In this document: positions 1-9,723 of the stretch, in pieces
How the letters are laid out: the number at the start of each line of letters is the position of its first letter
Position numbering within the stretch: position 1 is the first letter of the stretch
Source: a virus
IMG/VR virus record: IMGVR_UViG_3300049893_000819
Coordinates: 1-29,356 of that record
DNA: 29,356 nucleotides
Direction: 5' to 3' (one strand)
Made by a program: the position numbers and the translations under genes
Notes under the pieces: model-generated
Database searches by the model: none
What the model saw: the letters and a program-made list of their open reading frames with translations, nothing else
What the model was told of the DNA's origin: nothing

Positions 1-2562
1 TTCAGTATAGGGGTTGACTAGCCCACTACTACCATCAGTACCAGCCAGTCCGAACCCAACCGGTGCGCTGGCTTTGGCTTTGCGTACGCGCCATTTGTAG
101 CCAGCTCCAGCCAATACTGACCACGCCTGACCACTGTCTCCATATCCGACAGCTCCTGATGGCCTATTACCTTTGTTACCAAAGAATACTTTTACATCTG
201 TGGTATTTAATATGGAATGAGCAATACCGTAATATGATGTATTAAATACTAGGTTTGATAGGAGAGCATCCGCATCTTTCCACCCTACGCCATCATATAT
301 CTGTACAGTTATGATGTCATCCGACTGAATAGGGTATTGAAATCTTACAGTGAAATCTGTCTGCCCATTGGCAGTAGTAGAATCCACGTTAATAATAGCT
401 GCTCCAGCTGGTCCTGATACGGAGTTGGACACCGAGTTTGAGCCGTTAGCTGTAGTAGTACTGCCCGTATTATACGCGTACTCCACCTGCGCACCAGGCC
501 CTAGATTCACCGTGCCTGAGCCGGACCATTCTGAGATGGGTATGCGTGCTTGTATTTTTACATTTAAGGTTGCCGAATCAGCGAACCCATAATAACTACT
601 TCCCCAAGCAGCCATAGCACTAGATATAACTCTTATAGAATTAGTAGCCTCGCAATCTACAAAACCCATTAACTCAGTAGTACCGTTATATAAATAAGCT
701 TCGCCAATTCTGCTATATACTGGGGCTTTTGTAGTATCAATATTATACCCGCCTGGAATAGTTATAAGGTAGCTACCACTACCATCGGTACCAGCGACAG
801 TTTGCGACATGCTATATTGTATTTCCATGCTTGAGCCTACTCGTCTATATGCAGCAACCGTCGTATTAGTTCCAGGAGCACCGGTGGAATATGTCGGTGT
901 AAACGTCTGCCACTCACTGATGGCCGCGCCTTGCGCGATGGTGCCTGGGCCAACGATGAAGCTATCGAAGTAGAGGTTGACTGCTGTTGCCGTAGTCACT
1001 GCCCAGTGGAATATCAAACGGTAACTAGTAGATGTAGTACTGTCGAAGGTTATGCTGTAATTACTCGCACCAACTTTAGGTAAACTAGTGCTGCTAGGCG
1101 TAATGAGAGTTGCATTCGTCACGTCATAGACGTACATAACAACATCTCCAGCTGTATAGTTGGAGTCGTTACTGTTCAGGTCAAAGCTAATTGACAACTT
1201 CTTAGACTTGTCAGGGGTCTTGATAGTGAAGTCATAGCTAAAACCTTCACCCTGACTGTTGGAAGCACTCTTAGCAACCTTGAAGTCGTAAGATCCACGC
1301 ATAGGGCTTGAGCTGTTTGCGCTAAGTGTAAGGGTGGTTGGAGAACCTCCAGTACCGTCTACAGGGGTGGCTGCTGCGGCATCCTTGTAAGTAGCCCAAC
1401 CAGTTGTTGCACCAGTCTCAAAATCAGGGTTGCTTATGTAGTTGATTAGACTTGTACCGCCTGCGCCTAACTCTGACTCAGTACCGTTACTATCCTTCTT
1501 GTATATCTTCTTATCGTTCTTAGCGTAGATAGCCACCTTACCCGATGCTGGGGTTGAGGGTGCTGAGGTCTCTGTAAACAGAGTATAGTCACTAAACGTA
1601 GGACTAGCTATAGACGGACTTGTGCCGAATACATTAGCCCCCGTGCCGGTTTCATCTGTGAGTGCCGCTGCGAGGTTAGCACTGGAAGGCGTGGCTAGGA
1701 ATGTCGCAACGCCTGTACCTAATCCACTAACGCCCGTCGATATTGGAAGACCTGTGGCATTAGTTAAAGTTGCGCTGCTGGGTGTACCTAAAGCCGGTGT
1801 AACTAATGTTGGGCTGTTTGAAAATACTAATGATCCTGTACCCGTTTCATCAGTAACCGCTGAGGCCAGGTTAGCGCTGGAAGGGGTAGCTAAAAATGTC
1901 GCCACTCCAGCACCAAGGCCGCTTATACCAGTAGAGACTGGCAGACCGGTCGCGTTGGTTAAGGTAGCTGAACTAGGGGTACCTAATGCCGGTGTCACTA
2001 ATGTAGGACTAGTAGCGAAGACTAGCGAACCCGAGCCGGTCTCGTCACTGATAACACCGGCTAATTGTGAGGAAGTAGTACTACCAAACTGAGCTAAGGT
2101 ACCCGCTGTAGTGGCTCTAGTGTCAATATCTGATTGCAATTCATTAAGCGCGGCCTGTACGTCTGTAGCGGCTAGATTACCCGAGGCTACCGAGGATATG
2201 GCACTTGCGTCGTGTGCGTCTGTAGTATCTGCTAAATGATCACTAATCGCAGTGGCATTAGTATTTAGTTGTGTTTGGACGGCCGAAGTCACCCCTGACA
2301 AATAGGCTAATTCAGTAGAGGTAACAGAACTAGAAGCCAGTTTTTTGCTGCCGTTAGATACTACCGCTCTGTCCGCGGTAAGACTGGAGTCCGTGTAGCC
2401 TGCCGCGGTAACTTCGCCGCTGTCATTGATAGTAGCGCCGCTATTCTGTAGTTGCTCACCTAGTGTGCCGTCCCAGCGGACTATGGCGTTGTCTGTACTA
2501 GATCCAGGGCCCGTTGTTGTGCCGGGCAAACTCCCACTAGGAGGGGATTTAAATTCTGACAT
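1..2562 (-). CDS. Tail fibre / receptor-binding protein, 3' end missing
   Basis: An open frame runs from an ATG at 2562 to the window edge, at least 854 codons, behind a strong site (AAGGAGGG). It should form the distal tail fibre that contacts the host surface. The N-terminal ~120 residues are Ser/Thr/Ala rich. Residues ~173-320 hold a 65-residue repeat with the motif SPTLVTPALGTPSSATLTNA, which is common in phage fibres. Around residues 370-530 there is a module starting NPDFETGATTGW that looks like a carbohydrate-binding beta-sandwich. The rest, rich in Gly, Thr and Ser, looks like fibre shaft or tip. There is no stop before base 1, so the tip domain and any chaperone are not seen. It is the last gene of the minus-strand structural cluster. 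Fibre class is clear from composition and motifs; the receptor is unknown. Confidence 0.85.
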   Translation of the reverse strand, partial: MSEFKSPPSGSLPGTTTGPGSSTDNAIVRWDGTLGEQLQNSGATINDSGEVTAAGYTDSSLTADRAVVSNGSKKLASSSVTSTELAYLSGVTSAVQTQLNTNATAISDHLADTTDAHDASAISSVASGNLAATDVQAALNELQSDIDTRATTAGTLAQFGSTTSSQLAGVISDETGSGSLVFATSPTLVTPALGTPSSATLTNATGLPVSTGISGLGAGVATFLATPSSANLASAVTDETGTGSLVFSNSPTLVTPALGTPSSATLTNATGLPISTGVSGLGTGVATFLATPSSANLAAALTDETGTGANVFGTSPSIASPTFSDYTLFTETSAPSTPASGKVAIYAKNDKKIYKKDSNGTESELGAGGTSLINYISNPDFETGATTGWATYKDAAAATPVDGTGGSPTTLTLSANSSSPMRGSYDFKVAKSASNSQGEGFSYDFTIKTPDKSKKLSISFDLNSNDSNYTAGDVVMYVYDVTNATLITPSSTSLPKVGASNYSITFDSTTSTSYRLIFHWAVTTATAVNLYFDSFIVGPGTIAQGAAISEWQTFTPTYSTGAPGTNTTVAAYRRVGSSMEIQYSMSQTVAGTDGSGSYLITIPGGYNIDTTKAPVYSRIGEAYLYNGTTELMGFVDCEATNSIRVISSAMAAWGSSYYGFADSATLNVKIQARIPISEWSGSGTVNLGPGAQVEYAYNTGSTTTANGSNSVSNSVSGPAGAAIINVDSTTANGQTDFTVRFQYPIQSDDIITVQIYDGVGWKDADALLSNLVFNTSYYGIAHSILNTTDVKVFFGNKGNRPSGAVGYGDSGQAWSVLAGAGYKWRVRKAKASAPVGFGLAGTDGSSGLVNPYTE
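1590..2046 (-). repeat. 65-residue tandem repeat inside the tail fibre gene
   Basis: Two full copies (2046-1852 and 1851-1657) and a partial third (from 1656) occur at an exact 195-base period. Each begins DETGxG and carries LVTPALGTPSSATLTNATGL followed by GVATFLATPSSANLA. The protein copies are almost identical, but synonymous bases differ widely, for example different codons for the LGTPSS segment. This points to an old duplication kept under protein-level selection. Confidence 0.85.
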
Positions 2563-2574
2563 AGTATTCCCTCC

Positions 2575-2913
2575 TTATATAGTCTTGGCCATTACATGGG
2601 CGTTAAGGGTTCCAGTTCCTGATGTTCTATCATAAAATACCCTAATCTTTCTATAGGGGATTTGTGTCATGTTTAAAAGGTGGGTATCAGCCGACCCTGC
2701 AGCAGACGGAGTAGAATCGAAAGATAGGTTAGACCAATTTGTTCCATCAATAGTCCCCTGAACGTAGAATACTCCGGTGGGAGAGCCAGTAAAAATAAGT
2801 TGTATCCCCACATTATCACTGTAGGTTACATCTACTGGGTCAGAGGTTACGTCTGCCCCCATACTTTCATCAACAATTAAATGGTACGGTTTAATAATGT
2901 TCTTCAAAGCCAT
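2575..2913 (-). CDS. Small beta-sandwich structural protein of unknown role
   Basis: This 112-residue protein has a strong site (AAGGAG) before its ATG. The pattern VDVTYSDNVGIQLIFTGSPT, then VQGTIDGTNWSNL, then IRVFYDRTSGTGTLNA is an alternating beta-strand protein of a kind I recognise as frequent in phage structural clusters, usually annotated as hypothetical. It has no signal peptide and no membrane segment. It lies 12 bases upstream of the tail fibre gene, in the same transcription unit, which suggests a minor virion or fibre-attachment protein. A decoration role is also possible. Its exact job cannot be read from the sequence. Confidence 0.7.
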   Translation of the reverse strand: MALKNIIKPYHLIVDESMGADVTSDPVDVTYSDNVGIQLIFTGSPTGVFYVQGTIDGTNWSNLSFDSTPSAAGSADTHLLNMTQIPYRKIRVFYDRTSGTGTLNAHVMAKTI

Positions 2914-2952
2914 AAAAATCTCCTTGATAGGTGCGCCCTTGTTCGGGCTAGA

Positions 2953-3714
2953 TTAAACAGGCGCATTCAACGCCTGAGTATCGGTTACGTTTGCCATTGC
3001 GACTTGAGGGGCTTTACTGCCTTCTGGACGTCCTGGTCTATTTGCGGGATAGTTCCCTTGCCATGCCATAATATCTGAGAAACTCTTGACTGGTGCCCCG
3101 GCTAGCGCACTTAAGCCAGCTAATTGCCAGCCGGATAAGGCGCCGTAGGGAGTGTCTATTAAATATTGGATTGTTGCTTGCATATATTCTAGGACAATGG
3201 CCATAACTAAGTCCGGGTATACTTCTCTAGCCGCCATTGCTTCTACTTCAGTAAGACACCCAGCATCTAAAAGATCAAACAAAATCATCGGATTATTTAA
3301 TATGTCTGCCGCCCACAAAAACTTTAATTTTTCTGTATCTGACGCAGGTAATTCGTAAGCAAATAATCCTCCAGAAAGTTTTACCGCGGGTTGGTTTAAA
3401 TTTAACCACCCCCTAATATCTAGATATTGTGCTACAAGTTCTAGTTGTAATTCTTCGTCCAACCCAGAAATATCGGGATTAGCGTCTAATGGGCTATCTA
3501 ATGCTGCAATTAGTAAATCAAATTCTGGTAATGTATATTCTTTTTTAGGGGGTTGTTTAGGGGATCTCAAATTAACCCAAGCCTTGGCTCTTGCGGTTAT
3601 TGTTTTTTCAATATTTTCCGCGTGTTTTATCATTGATTGGGTGACTTTGGGGCGCTTATTACCAAAAAAAGTTTTGAGTCCTAACTGGCTAAACAGGGCG
3701 TCATAATATAGCAT
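2953..3714 (-). CDS. Probable internal virion protein, 253 residues, unknown family
   Basis: The start codon shares one base with the stop of the upstream 562-residue gene (TAATG), so translation is probably coupled. The protein is mostly helical with no membrane segment. Its N-terminal third is basic (KTFFGNKRPKVTQSMIKHAE), followed by a Pro/Lys linker and an acidic, leucine-rich middle (residues ~65-150). The last ~40 residues are rich in Gly, Pro and Ala and probably disordered (NRPGRPEGSKAPQ). I do not recognise the family. Position after two coiled-coil/Ala-Gln-rich proteins and before the fibre, as in podoviruses with ejection proteins, suggests a virion component. This is inference from order only. 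Confidence 0.6.
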   Translation of the reverse strand: MLYYDALFSQLGLKTFFGNKRPKVTQSMIKHAENIEKTITARAKAWVNLRSPKQPPKKEYTLPEFDLLIAALDSPLDANPDISGLDEELQLELVAQYLDIRGWLNLNQPAVKLSGGLFAYELPASDTEKLKFLWAADILNNPMILFDLLDAGCLTEVEAMAAREVYPDLVMAIVLEYMQATIQYLIDTPYGALSGWQLAGLSALAGAPVKSFSDIMAWQGNYPANRPGRPEGSKAPQVAMANVTDTQALNAPV

Positions 3715-5402
3715 TATTTACCCTCTTCAAAATAGAATTTGATGCCGCTATTTGAGATCGTCCTTGCAGTTCTTAAATAGCGTCGTCGCGCATCTCTAGA
3801 TACTTGTAAGTCTTTATCTCGCGCTGCGCCGGATAAATTATCGCTACCAGGTTTAGGCAATATGACGCGCAATAAATTACCCTCTTCATTTGCGGCAATC
3901 GCGGCCCCTGTTTTTTCCCTTAATAACTCTTCCAAATACTGATTATTCATTCGGTCATATTCAGCTAAATCTGGATTAGCTGCTAAAATCGCCCGCAATT
4001 CTGGATCTGAATTCATTAATCCTTTTACACTGGAGTATAATTCTCCCCCCATACGTCCCGATGCAAAGAGTTCTAAATGGCGTTGTTTAGCCTTATAATA
4101 ATCTGTATATGCTTGAGTATTAGTTATTTGTGCTTTATCTTCTAGTTGAGACAATATATGTTCGGCCTCTCCACCGGTCAAAACTAGCGCGTGTTTTTTA
4201 GATTGTTCAACGGACATAGGCTGCCCATTAACTTGATATGGCGCTTTAGGGTCTGCAACAACTCCAGTCACCCCTTTAATAAAGTCTGTACGAGTAGTAC
4301 GTTGCAAAATATCTTTTTCTAATTCTGCCTGCTTTTGGGTTATATCCGCTTGAATTTTTGTCCTAGCGTCAATAATTTTTAATCGCTCATTCTCTGTTTT
4401 AACTTTTGATTCAAGAGAACCCAGCATTGCGTCAAGTTTATCACGTTGTGCGATATCTAACGCTTTTAACGAAGTGAATTGATTATTAATGACTTTTTGT
4501 GCGTCAACTGAATAGTTTTGAAGCAACGATAATTCACTTTCCACCTGTTTAAATTTTTGTTTTTGTAGTGAATCATGTTCTTCCATATTTTTCATTAAAA
4601 GGGCTAGTCCTATATTCTGACCGCCTATTTCCGCTTGTCCCCATGCCCCTAATCCGACACTTAATGCTAGCATTATTTTGTCTGCGGCAGATTTAGACCC
4701 CCAAAAAGTTTCGGGTTTCATGGAGGCTAACTCTTGACGTTTTTGTTCAATCTCATTCCGATAATATTGTCGTTCAGATTCTGCTTGTGAATATAATCTT
4801 TGTGCTTCCGCCGCTATTTTTTGTCCTTCTTCAGACCTTACTGCATCTAATTTAGCCTTATCATCTGCGATAGCAGTGATTTCATTAACGACTTTTTGAG
4901 CTGCGTCAGATTGTTCTTTTTTAATAGCGTCAATTTCTTTTATCCGCTTATTAAGTTCGGGAGATCTCTGATATGAGGTTGTCTGTTCCTCTCCAACTTT
5001 TTCGGTAAGTTGCACCGGAGCACGTTCGATAAACGTATTTTCTGCAGAGGTAGGGGTAATAGTACCTTCTAATTTAGTGGCCCCCGTAACGGGATCTAAT
5101 ATTGGATTAAAAGATGTCATTACCTGATTCGCTACAGGGGTTACTAATCCTTTTGGATTAACTGCCTCTTGTGCTAAAAAGTCGGGTATCAATGGTACTC
5201 CGCCAACGGCAGCATTAGGATTAATTTTTGTAGGCTCACCATATGGGGTTGTTACGGCCCCCATAGGGCCGGCAGTGGGCACTGCTTCTATTACTTGTTC
5301 ATTAAGCGCCGGTAACTCTTCCGGCAATTGAGCTGCTAATTCATCAATCTTTTCGGCTTCTGCAGCAAACTCTGGATCGTCAAATATTGTCTTGTCGGCC
5401 AT
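3714..5402 (-). CDS. Coiled-coil internal virion (ejection-like) protein
   Basis: The 562-residue product begins MADKTIFDDPEFAAEAEKID. Residues ~1-140 are Pro/Thr-rich and probably disordered. Residues ~145-240 are a long charged coiled coil rich in Lys, Glu, Gln and Ala. A hydrophobic Ala/Gly stretch follows near 245-275 (KIMLALSVGLGAWG), which could be a membrane-active helix. A second coiled coil spans ~275-375, and the C-terminal part is helical. Phage ejection proteins that are released with DNA often show this mix of coiled coils and a hydrophobic patch. The gene sits 3 bases after the 308-residue gene and is coupled to the next. The class call is by architecture and context, not by a recognised domain. 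Confidence 0.6.
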   Translation of the reverse strand: MADKTIFDDPEFAAEAEKIDELAAQLPEELPALNEQVIEAVPTAGPMGAVTTPYGEPTKINPNAAVGGVPLIPDFLAQEAVNPKGLVTPVANQVMTSFNPILDPVTGATKLEGTITPTSAENTFIERAPVQLTEKVGEEQTTSYQRSPELNKRIKEIDAIKKEQSDAAQKVVNEITAIADDKAKLDAVRSEEGQKIAAEAQRLYSQAESERQYYRNEIEQKRQELASMKPETFWGSKSAADKIMLALSVGLGAWGQAEIGGQNIGLALLMKNMEEHDSLQKQKFKQVESELSLLQNYSVDAQKVINNQFTSLKALDIAQRDKLDAMLGSLESKVKTENERLKIIDARTKIQADITQKQAELEKDILQRTTRTDFIKGVTGVVADPKAPYQVNGQPMSVEQSKKHALVLTGGEAEHILSQLEDKAQITNTQAYTDYYKAKQRHLELFASGRMGGELYSSVKGLMNSDPELRAILAANPDLAEYDRMNNQYLEELLREKTGAAIAANEEGNLLRVILPKPGSDNLSGAARDKDLQVSRDARRRYLRTARTISNSGIKFYFEEGK

Positions 5403-5405
5403 GGC

Positions 5406-6332
5406 TTATCTCCCGCGACGTGGGTTAAGTGCATAACTTGGTTTTTTAGTACTTGGTTGGGTCGGTTGGCGCCCGGTTAGCGCCATTCCTTGTCCTGCGT
5501 CATATTGTTGGGTATACCCAGAAGGAGATTCTGTTTTTACTGCGTTTGTTGCTGCCGCGGTTGCGGCTCCGGCTCCTGGGCCTCCGGCATACGTAGCGGC
5601 GGCAGTTGCGGCCATTGGCAATATAGTCTCTAGCAACCCCTTTGATTTAGATGATGGTCGCCCCATTCGAGCAGCTTCTATCTGTGCTTCTCTATTTAAA
5701 AATCCGCCGTAATACCCCGAAGTATCTTCTAATAGGCCGGATTGAATGCCTGCTTGAAGTGCTTGATTTTTGGCGATTAAGTCAGCGTTCGTTTGGGCTA
5801 AAGAGACGTCTTGTCCTCTAAGTTCTGTCATACCTTTTTGGCCTTGAGCCAGTAGGTTGGCAAGTGCCCCCTGAGCATCTTGCTGCTCCTTAAGTCGGGC
5901 CATACCAGACTCGGCAGCTAGGTTGCCCATTAGGTTAGTGGTGGCCAATGCTGCAGTACGTCCTGCAAGCGCTGGATTGGCTCCTGTAGCCGCTCTAATT
6001 GCCCCTAAGGACTTTTGTAGAGCAGTGTTTCCTGCCTGTTGGAACTGCATTTGCGCGAGGCTAGGACCCTCTCCCTTAGCGCGGGCCTCAAGATCTCCGA
6101 CAAGGGCTTGTTGTTTTTGTGACCAAAATGGGTCAATTGCGGGAGCGGTTGCTTGTGCCGCTGGTTGTTGGGCTACTGATTGAAGAGCCTCTCTCCCCGT
6201 TTGGCGCTCTTTTTCATATTTCTCTAAGAAGTCTTTCTTTGCCGCCCCGGCCTTGTCTTGTTTGATTTTATTGGTAGCTTCTGTCGCACTTTTCATTGCT
6301 TTTGTCAATGACTTGTTCATCGATATCGGCAT
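5406..6332 (-). CDS. Ala/Gln-rich internal virion protein
   Basis: This 308-residue protein is very rich in Ala, Gln and Gly. It has a Lys-rich start (MPISMNKSLTKAMKSATEAT), helical repeats around residues 80-195 (such as LGAIRAATGANPALAGRTAA and GALANLLAQGQKGM), and a hydrophobic Ala/Gly stretch near 228-258 (ETILPMAATAAATYAGG). Its C-terminus is Gln/Pro-rich and basic. The helical block plus small-residue hydrophobic segment is typical of podovirus internal core or ejection proteins placed after the tail nozzle gene. It lies 8 bases downstream of the 1022-residue gene. It probably acts with the next two gene products in DNA ejection, inferred from composition and order. Confidence 0.6.
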   Translation of the reverse strand: MPISMNKSLTKAMKSATEATNKIKQDKAGAAKKDFLEKYEKERQTGREALQSVAQQPAAQATAPAIDPFWSQKQQALVGDLEARAKGEGPSLAQMQFQQAGNTALQKSLGAIRAATGANPALAGRTAALATTNLMGNLAAESGMARLKEQQDAQGALANLLAQGQKGMTELRGQDVSLAQTNADLIAKNQALQAGIQSGLLEDTSGYYGGFLNREAQIEAARMGRPSSKSKGLLETILPMAATAAATYAGGPGAGAATAAATNAVKTESPSGYTQQYDAGQGMALTGRQPTQPSTKKPSYALNPRRGR

Positions 6333-6340
6333 ATATTACC

Positions 6341-9300
6341 TCACGTGTTGTTTGGTCCAGTATATTGTTTATATGTAGTATCTTTCACACCGATTTCCGC
6401 TGTAATACCTTGTAATGTAAAGCTAGACGCGGGATTAGACGCTTGTTCTGTATAAATGCGGATTTTAAACGCCTCGCATTTTTGTTTGGGGCTTGATAAT
6501 TTAATAGTCCCATTGTTAGAGGTTAGTGTCGAACCCGCAAAATTCCAGGTATACACGGCAGTATCACTATAATCAGTATATAAATCAATTATATACGTTC
6601 GAGAAGATATAAATGCATTTTCAACTTTTAAAAGAATATTGTAAAGCCTTTGGTACCCCTGAATTGATCCCAGCCGTATCCATGGGGAGGTATAACTAGT
6701 AACATTCTCATATGTAGTGGTTGGATAGTATAGAAAACTTTCCGCCACCATTAACAATTGGTCATTTGCGGAAGAAATGTGTGTCGCTGCGTCATTCGTT
6801 CCCGCCAATCTCGCTGCCCGATACCACTCATTATGAACATAATCATACGTCCATAAAATATTATATTGGTCGACGGTATTGGGGTCTATCGCAGTATCCA
6901 GATCTTCAAACAAGAAAGATACTTCTCCTTGCTCGCTATCTATGTGGTGCCCTAATACCGTTCTGGCCCGGTCCTCAAATGGCCCATCACCAATATATAC
7001 TAGTTCTTGGTTACGCAGGATTAAATAAAACCCCTTTTCTGAATGGAATACTATCCCTTTAGGGGTTAGTACTAAACTATGGGGGTCTCTGCACCCTACC
7101 CCGTTAAATCGAATTTCCGGATTGCTTAATGTACTATTTTCACCAGTTGCACCCGCGGGATCCCCATAGATAGTAAACACTTGGTTTTTTGTAAACGCGT
7201 ATAAGACGCCATCCATTGAGATAATTGCGGTTAGGTCTGATTCGGCTTGGGGGATACTGATATTTAACCCTATCCTAAACGTTGGGAACTCGCCATCTTG
7301 GATAGGTCCGGTATACCATATTTCTCGAGAATTGTCTGCCGGCAAAATTGCAATCCGAGATTTCCACATACAAGATGCTCGAGGACTGGGTGCTATTGCA
7401 GCAGGGAGCTCTCCACTACTAGATGCTAAAGGACGAGAAGTATCTACGTTATTATCTGGGTCGATATCTTTATACGTATCACTTGGCAGCATAGATTGAT
7501 CAAAATATAAAATAGACCCGTTTAATTCCGTTCGATAAATATTAGTTATACTTTTATTAGTACTATCTGGATAATACATTAATAAAGAATGACTAGAATT
7601 ATTTTCCATTCGTATGCGTTCATAATTTACATTTTTATCCACCCATTGAATAGGAGCGGATTCTACTCGACGCCTATTACCATAACTATCCGTCCATATG
7701 CGCTCATACACAATAATACAAGTATCGTTTAATACTATTGCTCCAGAAGCATTTGATACGCTATAGATTAATGGGGTTTGGTTGGGCCATAATTGGCCGG
7801 GAGTGATGCCGTTACCATCAACCCCATACACATTATTAGTTATTAATACTTTGGACGTGCCTACATTATACCCCCGCATTTGGGGTTGTTGTGTGGTGTC
7901 GTATATAAACACACATGCAGCGGAGTAATATAGTTGATGTATATAATTAGCGTCTATACCCCCTGGGTCATACGTCGAGGAGGATCGAAACTCTGCCAGT
8001 TTTAAAGAGGGTATAAAAAACCTGCCGCCGGAAATAACAATACGAGTACCAGAGGGTAGTTGATATATATTCGATAGCGCCTGGAGGGACAACGGCAAAT
8101 ATGCATCATTAGCAGACCATGCCGTTATAAAAGCGCAATCATTCGCCCCAGCGGTTGTGGGACGTGCCGTTGCGGTATTTAAAAAACAAATCAAGGCGCT
8201 TGTCTGATAAGAATTTGTGGCGATGTCTACGCATGAAGCATAGAGCGCGCCATTATGTACAAACGGTTTACTAGTAATCAAAAAGTTGTGTTTCGCCGTA
8301 CTATTTAGATGTGCTGTTGGGGACCCCGTGTAATTAACTTCCCAAGTATTAACATATGTATAAATATTCCATAATGATGAAGTAGCCAATGATTCACTTG
8401 GCATATTACCCACAAGAGCATAAACACTATCTGTGGTTGATGAGAGTGCGAACCCAATGCTAGCTACTACAGATGCCGCATCTACACTGGCAGATGTGGT
8501 TAATGTTTTTGTGGCCTGTAATGTTAAACTTGTGTTATAATATTTAGCCTCATGAGAGGAGGTACCGGCGTATAACGCGCCTATCAATATATAATTAGTA
8601 GTGCGAATAATATCTAATGATACTACTGTAGAAGTAGATACTGATACTGGAGTTATCGCGGCGCTTACGGTTGATCCAGATATTGTGTATTTTGATACAT
8701 ATGTATTTGGTCCAGTTACGTAATAAGTTATCCACCATGCGGTGTCCGTACTAGAATATACTACTGCTAGTTTTTGTAAGTTGCTGACTGAGGGCACTGT
8801 TAGGGTAGTAACCACATTTGCAGTAGTTATCCGGATAGCGGCCAACGCGGCGCTGGCATTTCTATACCATATATAAACCCCATCAGCTCCGGAAGTTAAT
8901 TCATAAAAAAGAAACGTGCTCCCGGCACTAACTAAGGTAGTGGCCCCACCACTTAATTTTTCGCCATCTAGTGTCATCCATTGCCAACCAATTCCGTATC
9001 CATTAGTACTATCTTGAATTCGCCATGTAATACAAACATAGTTACCAAAAACAACTGATGATGTTTGATCAATATTTATATTTTGCTTGGCTCCTAGTAA
9101 AACTCGTTTCCCTACTCCTGGTACTGAGACTATCTGGGCGGATTCACTGCTATATTCATTTGTTAGTGTCTCAATCATACTTGTAGTATTTAAATAAATT
9201 TTATCATCGAGTTCTGTGGCCATTAGAGGGGTACCATACGGAGTTAATGCCGCAGATGTTAGTGCATTAATGGTTGATAAATCCCCGGGACTAGTAAACT

Positions 9301-9409
9301 GCATATTTACGATGTCCGTGTTCTTTTGGGCCCCTGGACCCCCTTCTCCTGACCGGGTGTCCACCCCAGCGGCAAGGGGAAAGTCTACCAATTGTTTATT
9401 CAATGCCAT
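6341..9409 (-). CDS. Large tail protein, nozzle/propeller-like
   Basis: At 1022 residues this is the longest complete product in the window. The start MALNKQLVDFPLAAGVDTRS matches the opening (LxxGVDT) common to podovirus tail proteins placed after the adaptor. The body is almost wholly beta-strand, with repeating segments that look like propeller blades; a well-formed one near residues 690-830 contains WKSRIAILPADNSREIWYTG and VLYAFTKNQVFTIYGDPAG. Nozzle proteins of short-tailed phages, such as T7 gp12 and the gp10-like proteins of P22-type phages, have similar size and fold class, and form the tube below the adaptor ring. Position right after the adaptor-like gene supports that role. I cannot assign a specific family by eye. 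Confidence 0.7.
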   Translation of the reverse strand: MALNKQLVDFPLAAGVDTRSGEGGPGAQKNTDIVNMQFTSPGDLSTINALTSAALTPYGTPLMATELDDKIYLNTTSMIETLTNEYSSESAQIVSVPGVGKRVLLGAKQNINIDQTSSVVFGNYVCITWRIQDSTNGYGIGWQWMTLDGEKLSGGATTLVSAGSTFLFYELTSGADGVYIWYRNASAALAAIRITTANVVTTLTVPSVSNLQKLAVVYSSTDTAWWITYYVTGPNTYVSKYTISGSTVSAAITPVSVSTSTVVSLDIIRTTNYILIGALYAGTSSHEAKYYNTSLTLQATKTLTTSASVDAASVVASIGFALSSTTDSVYALVGNMPSESLATSSLWNIYTYVNTWEVNYTGSPTAHLNSTAKHNFLITSKPFVHNGALYASCVDIATNSYQTSALICFLNTATARPTTAGANDCAFITAWSANDAYLPLSLQALSNIYQLPSGTRIVISGGRFFIPSLKLAEFRSSSTYDPGGIDANYIHQLYYSAACVFIYDTTQQPQMRGYNVGTSKVLITNNVYGVDGNGITPGQLWPNQTPLIYSVSNASGAIVLNDTCIIVYERIWTDSYGNRRRVESAPIQWVDKNVNYERIRMENNSSHSLLMYYPDSTNKSITNIYRTELNGSILYFDQSMLPSDTYKDIDPDNNVDTSRPLASSSGELPAAIAPSPRASCMWKSRIAILPADNSREIWYTGPIQDGEFPTFRIGLNISIPQAESDLTAIISMDGVLYAFTKNQVFTIYGDPAGATGENSTLSNPEIRFNGVGCRDPHSLVLTPKGIVFHSEKGFYLILRNQELVYIGDGPFEDRARTVLGHHIDSEQGEVSFLFEDLDTAIDPNTVDQYNILWTYDYVHNEWYRAARLAGTNDAATHISSANDQLLMVAESFLYYPTTTYENVTSYTSPWIRLGSIQGYQRLYNILLKVENAFISSRTYIIDLYTDYSDTAVYTWNFAGSTLTSNNGTIKLSSPKQKCEAFKIRIYTEQASNPASSFTLQGITAEIGVKDTTYKQYTGPNNT

Positions 9410-9417
9410 GTATCACC

Positions 9418-9723
9418 TCAAAATATATAAAGGTCCACTGTTGTTGATGAGCTGGCAATTAGAGTTAAAAATTTAGTTGTATCCGATTGGGTTGTTTCAT
9501 ACGGAACAACTGAACTTGTGCGACTTGTAACCATCCATCCCCGCCAAGCTCTCCCTAATTTGTGGGTAATTTCTGTGGCGGTGGTCCCGATTGTGACGTC
9601 TTTTAAAATAATGTAATCTAATAAGGGGTTTAACTCTAATTGTCTAGCGAATTCAGCCATTGCGTTTATAACGGCTTGTAACTCTGGGTCTTTTTGACTA
9701 ATTCGTTTAAACCCTTTAATCAT
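9418..9723 (-). CDS. Small tail-associated beta protein
   Basis: This 101-residue protein overlaps the end of the adaptor gene by 8 bases. A helical start (residues 1-35) is followed by NPLLDYIILKDVTIG and then THKLGRAWRGWMVTSRTSS. The combination of a 'H-x-LGR-x-x-x-GW-x-V' segment with a strand-rich end (LIASSSTTVDLYIF) is one I recognise from many phages, always next to connector or tail genes and usually without an assigned function. It probably belongs to the short tail or caps the nozzle. The family recurrence is knowledge; the function is inference. Confidence 0.7.
   Translation of the reverse strand: MIKGFKRISQKDPELQAVINAMAEFARQLELNPLLDYIILKDVTIGTTATEITHKLGRAWRGWMVTSRTSSVVPYETTQSDTTKFLTLIASSSTTVDLYIF

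Noticed and set aside
1622-2092. A 156-codon plus-strand frame with repeated Val/Ala/Pro segments
   Set aside because: It is the antisense reading of the repeated tail fibre segment; the repeat explains its regularity.
2935-2948. A GCCC/GGGC hairpin between the 253- and 112-residue genes
   Set aside because: Only four pairs with no U-run, in a 39-base gap; too weak to call a terminator.
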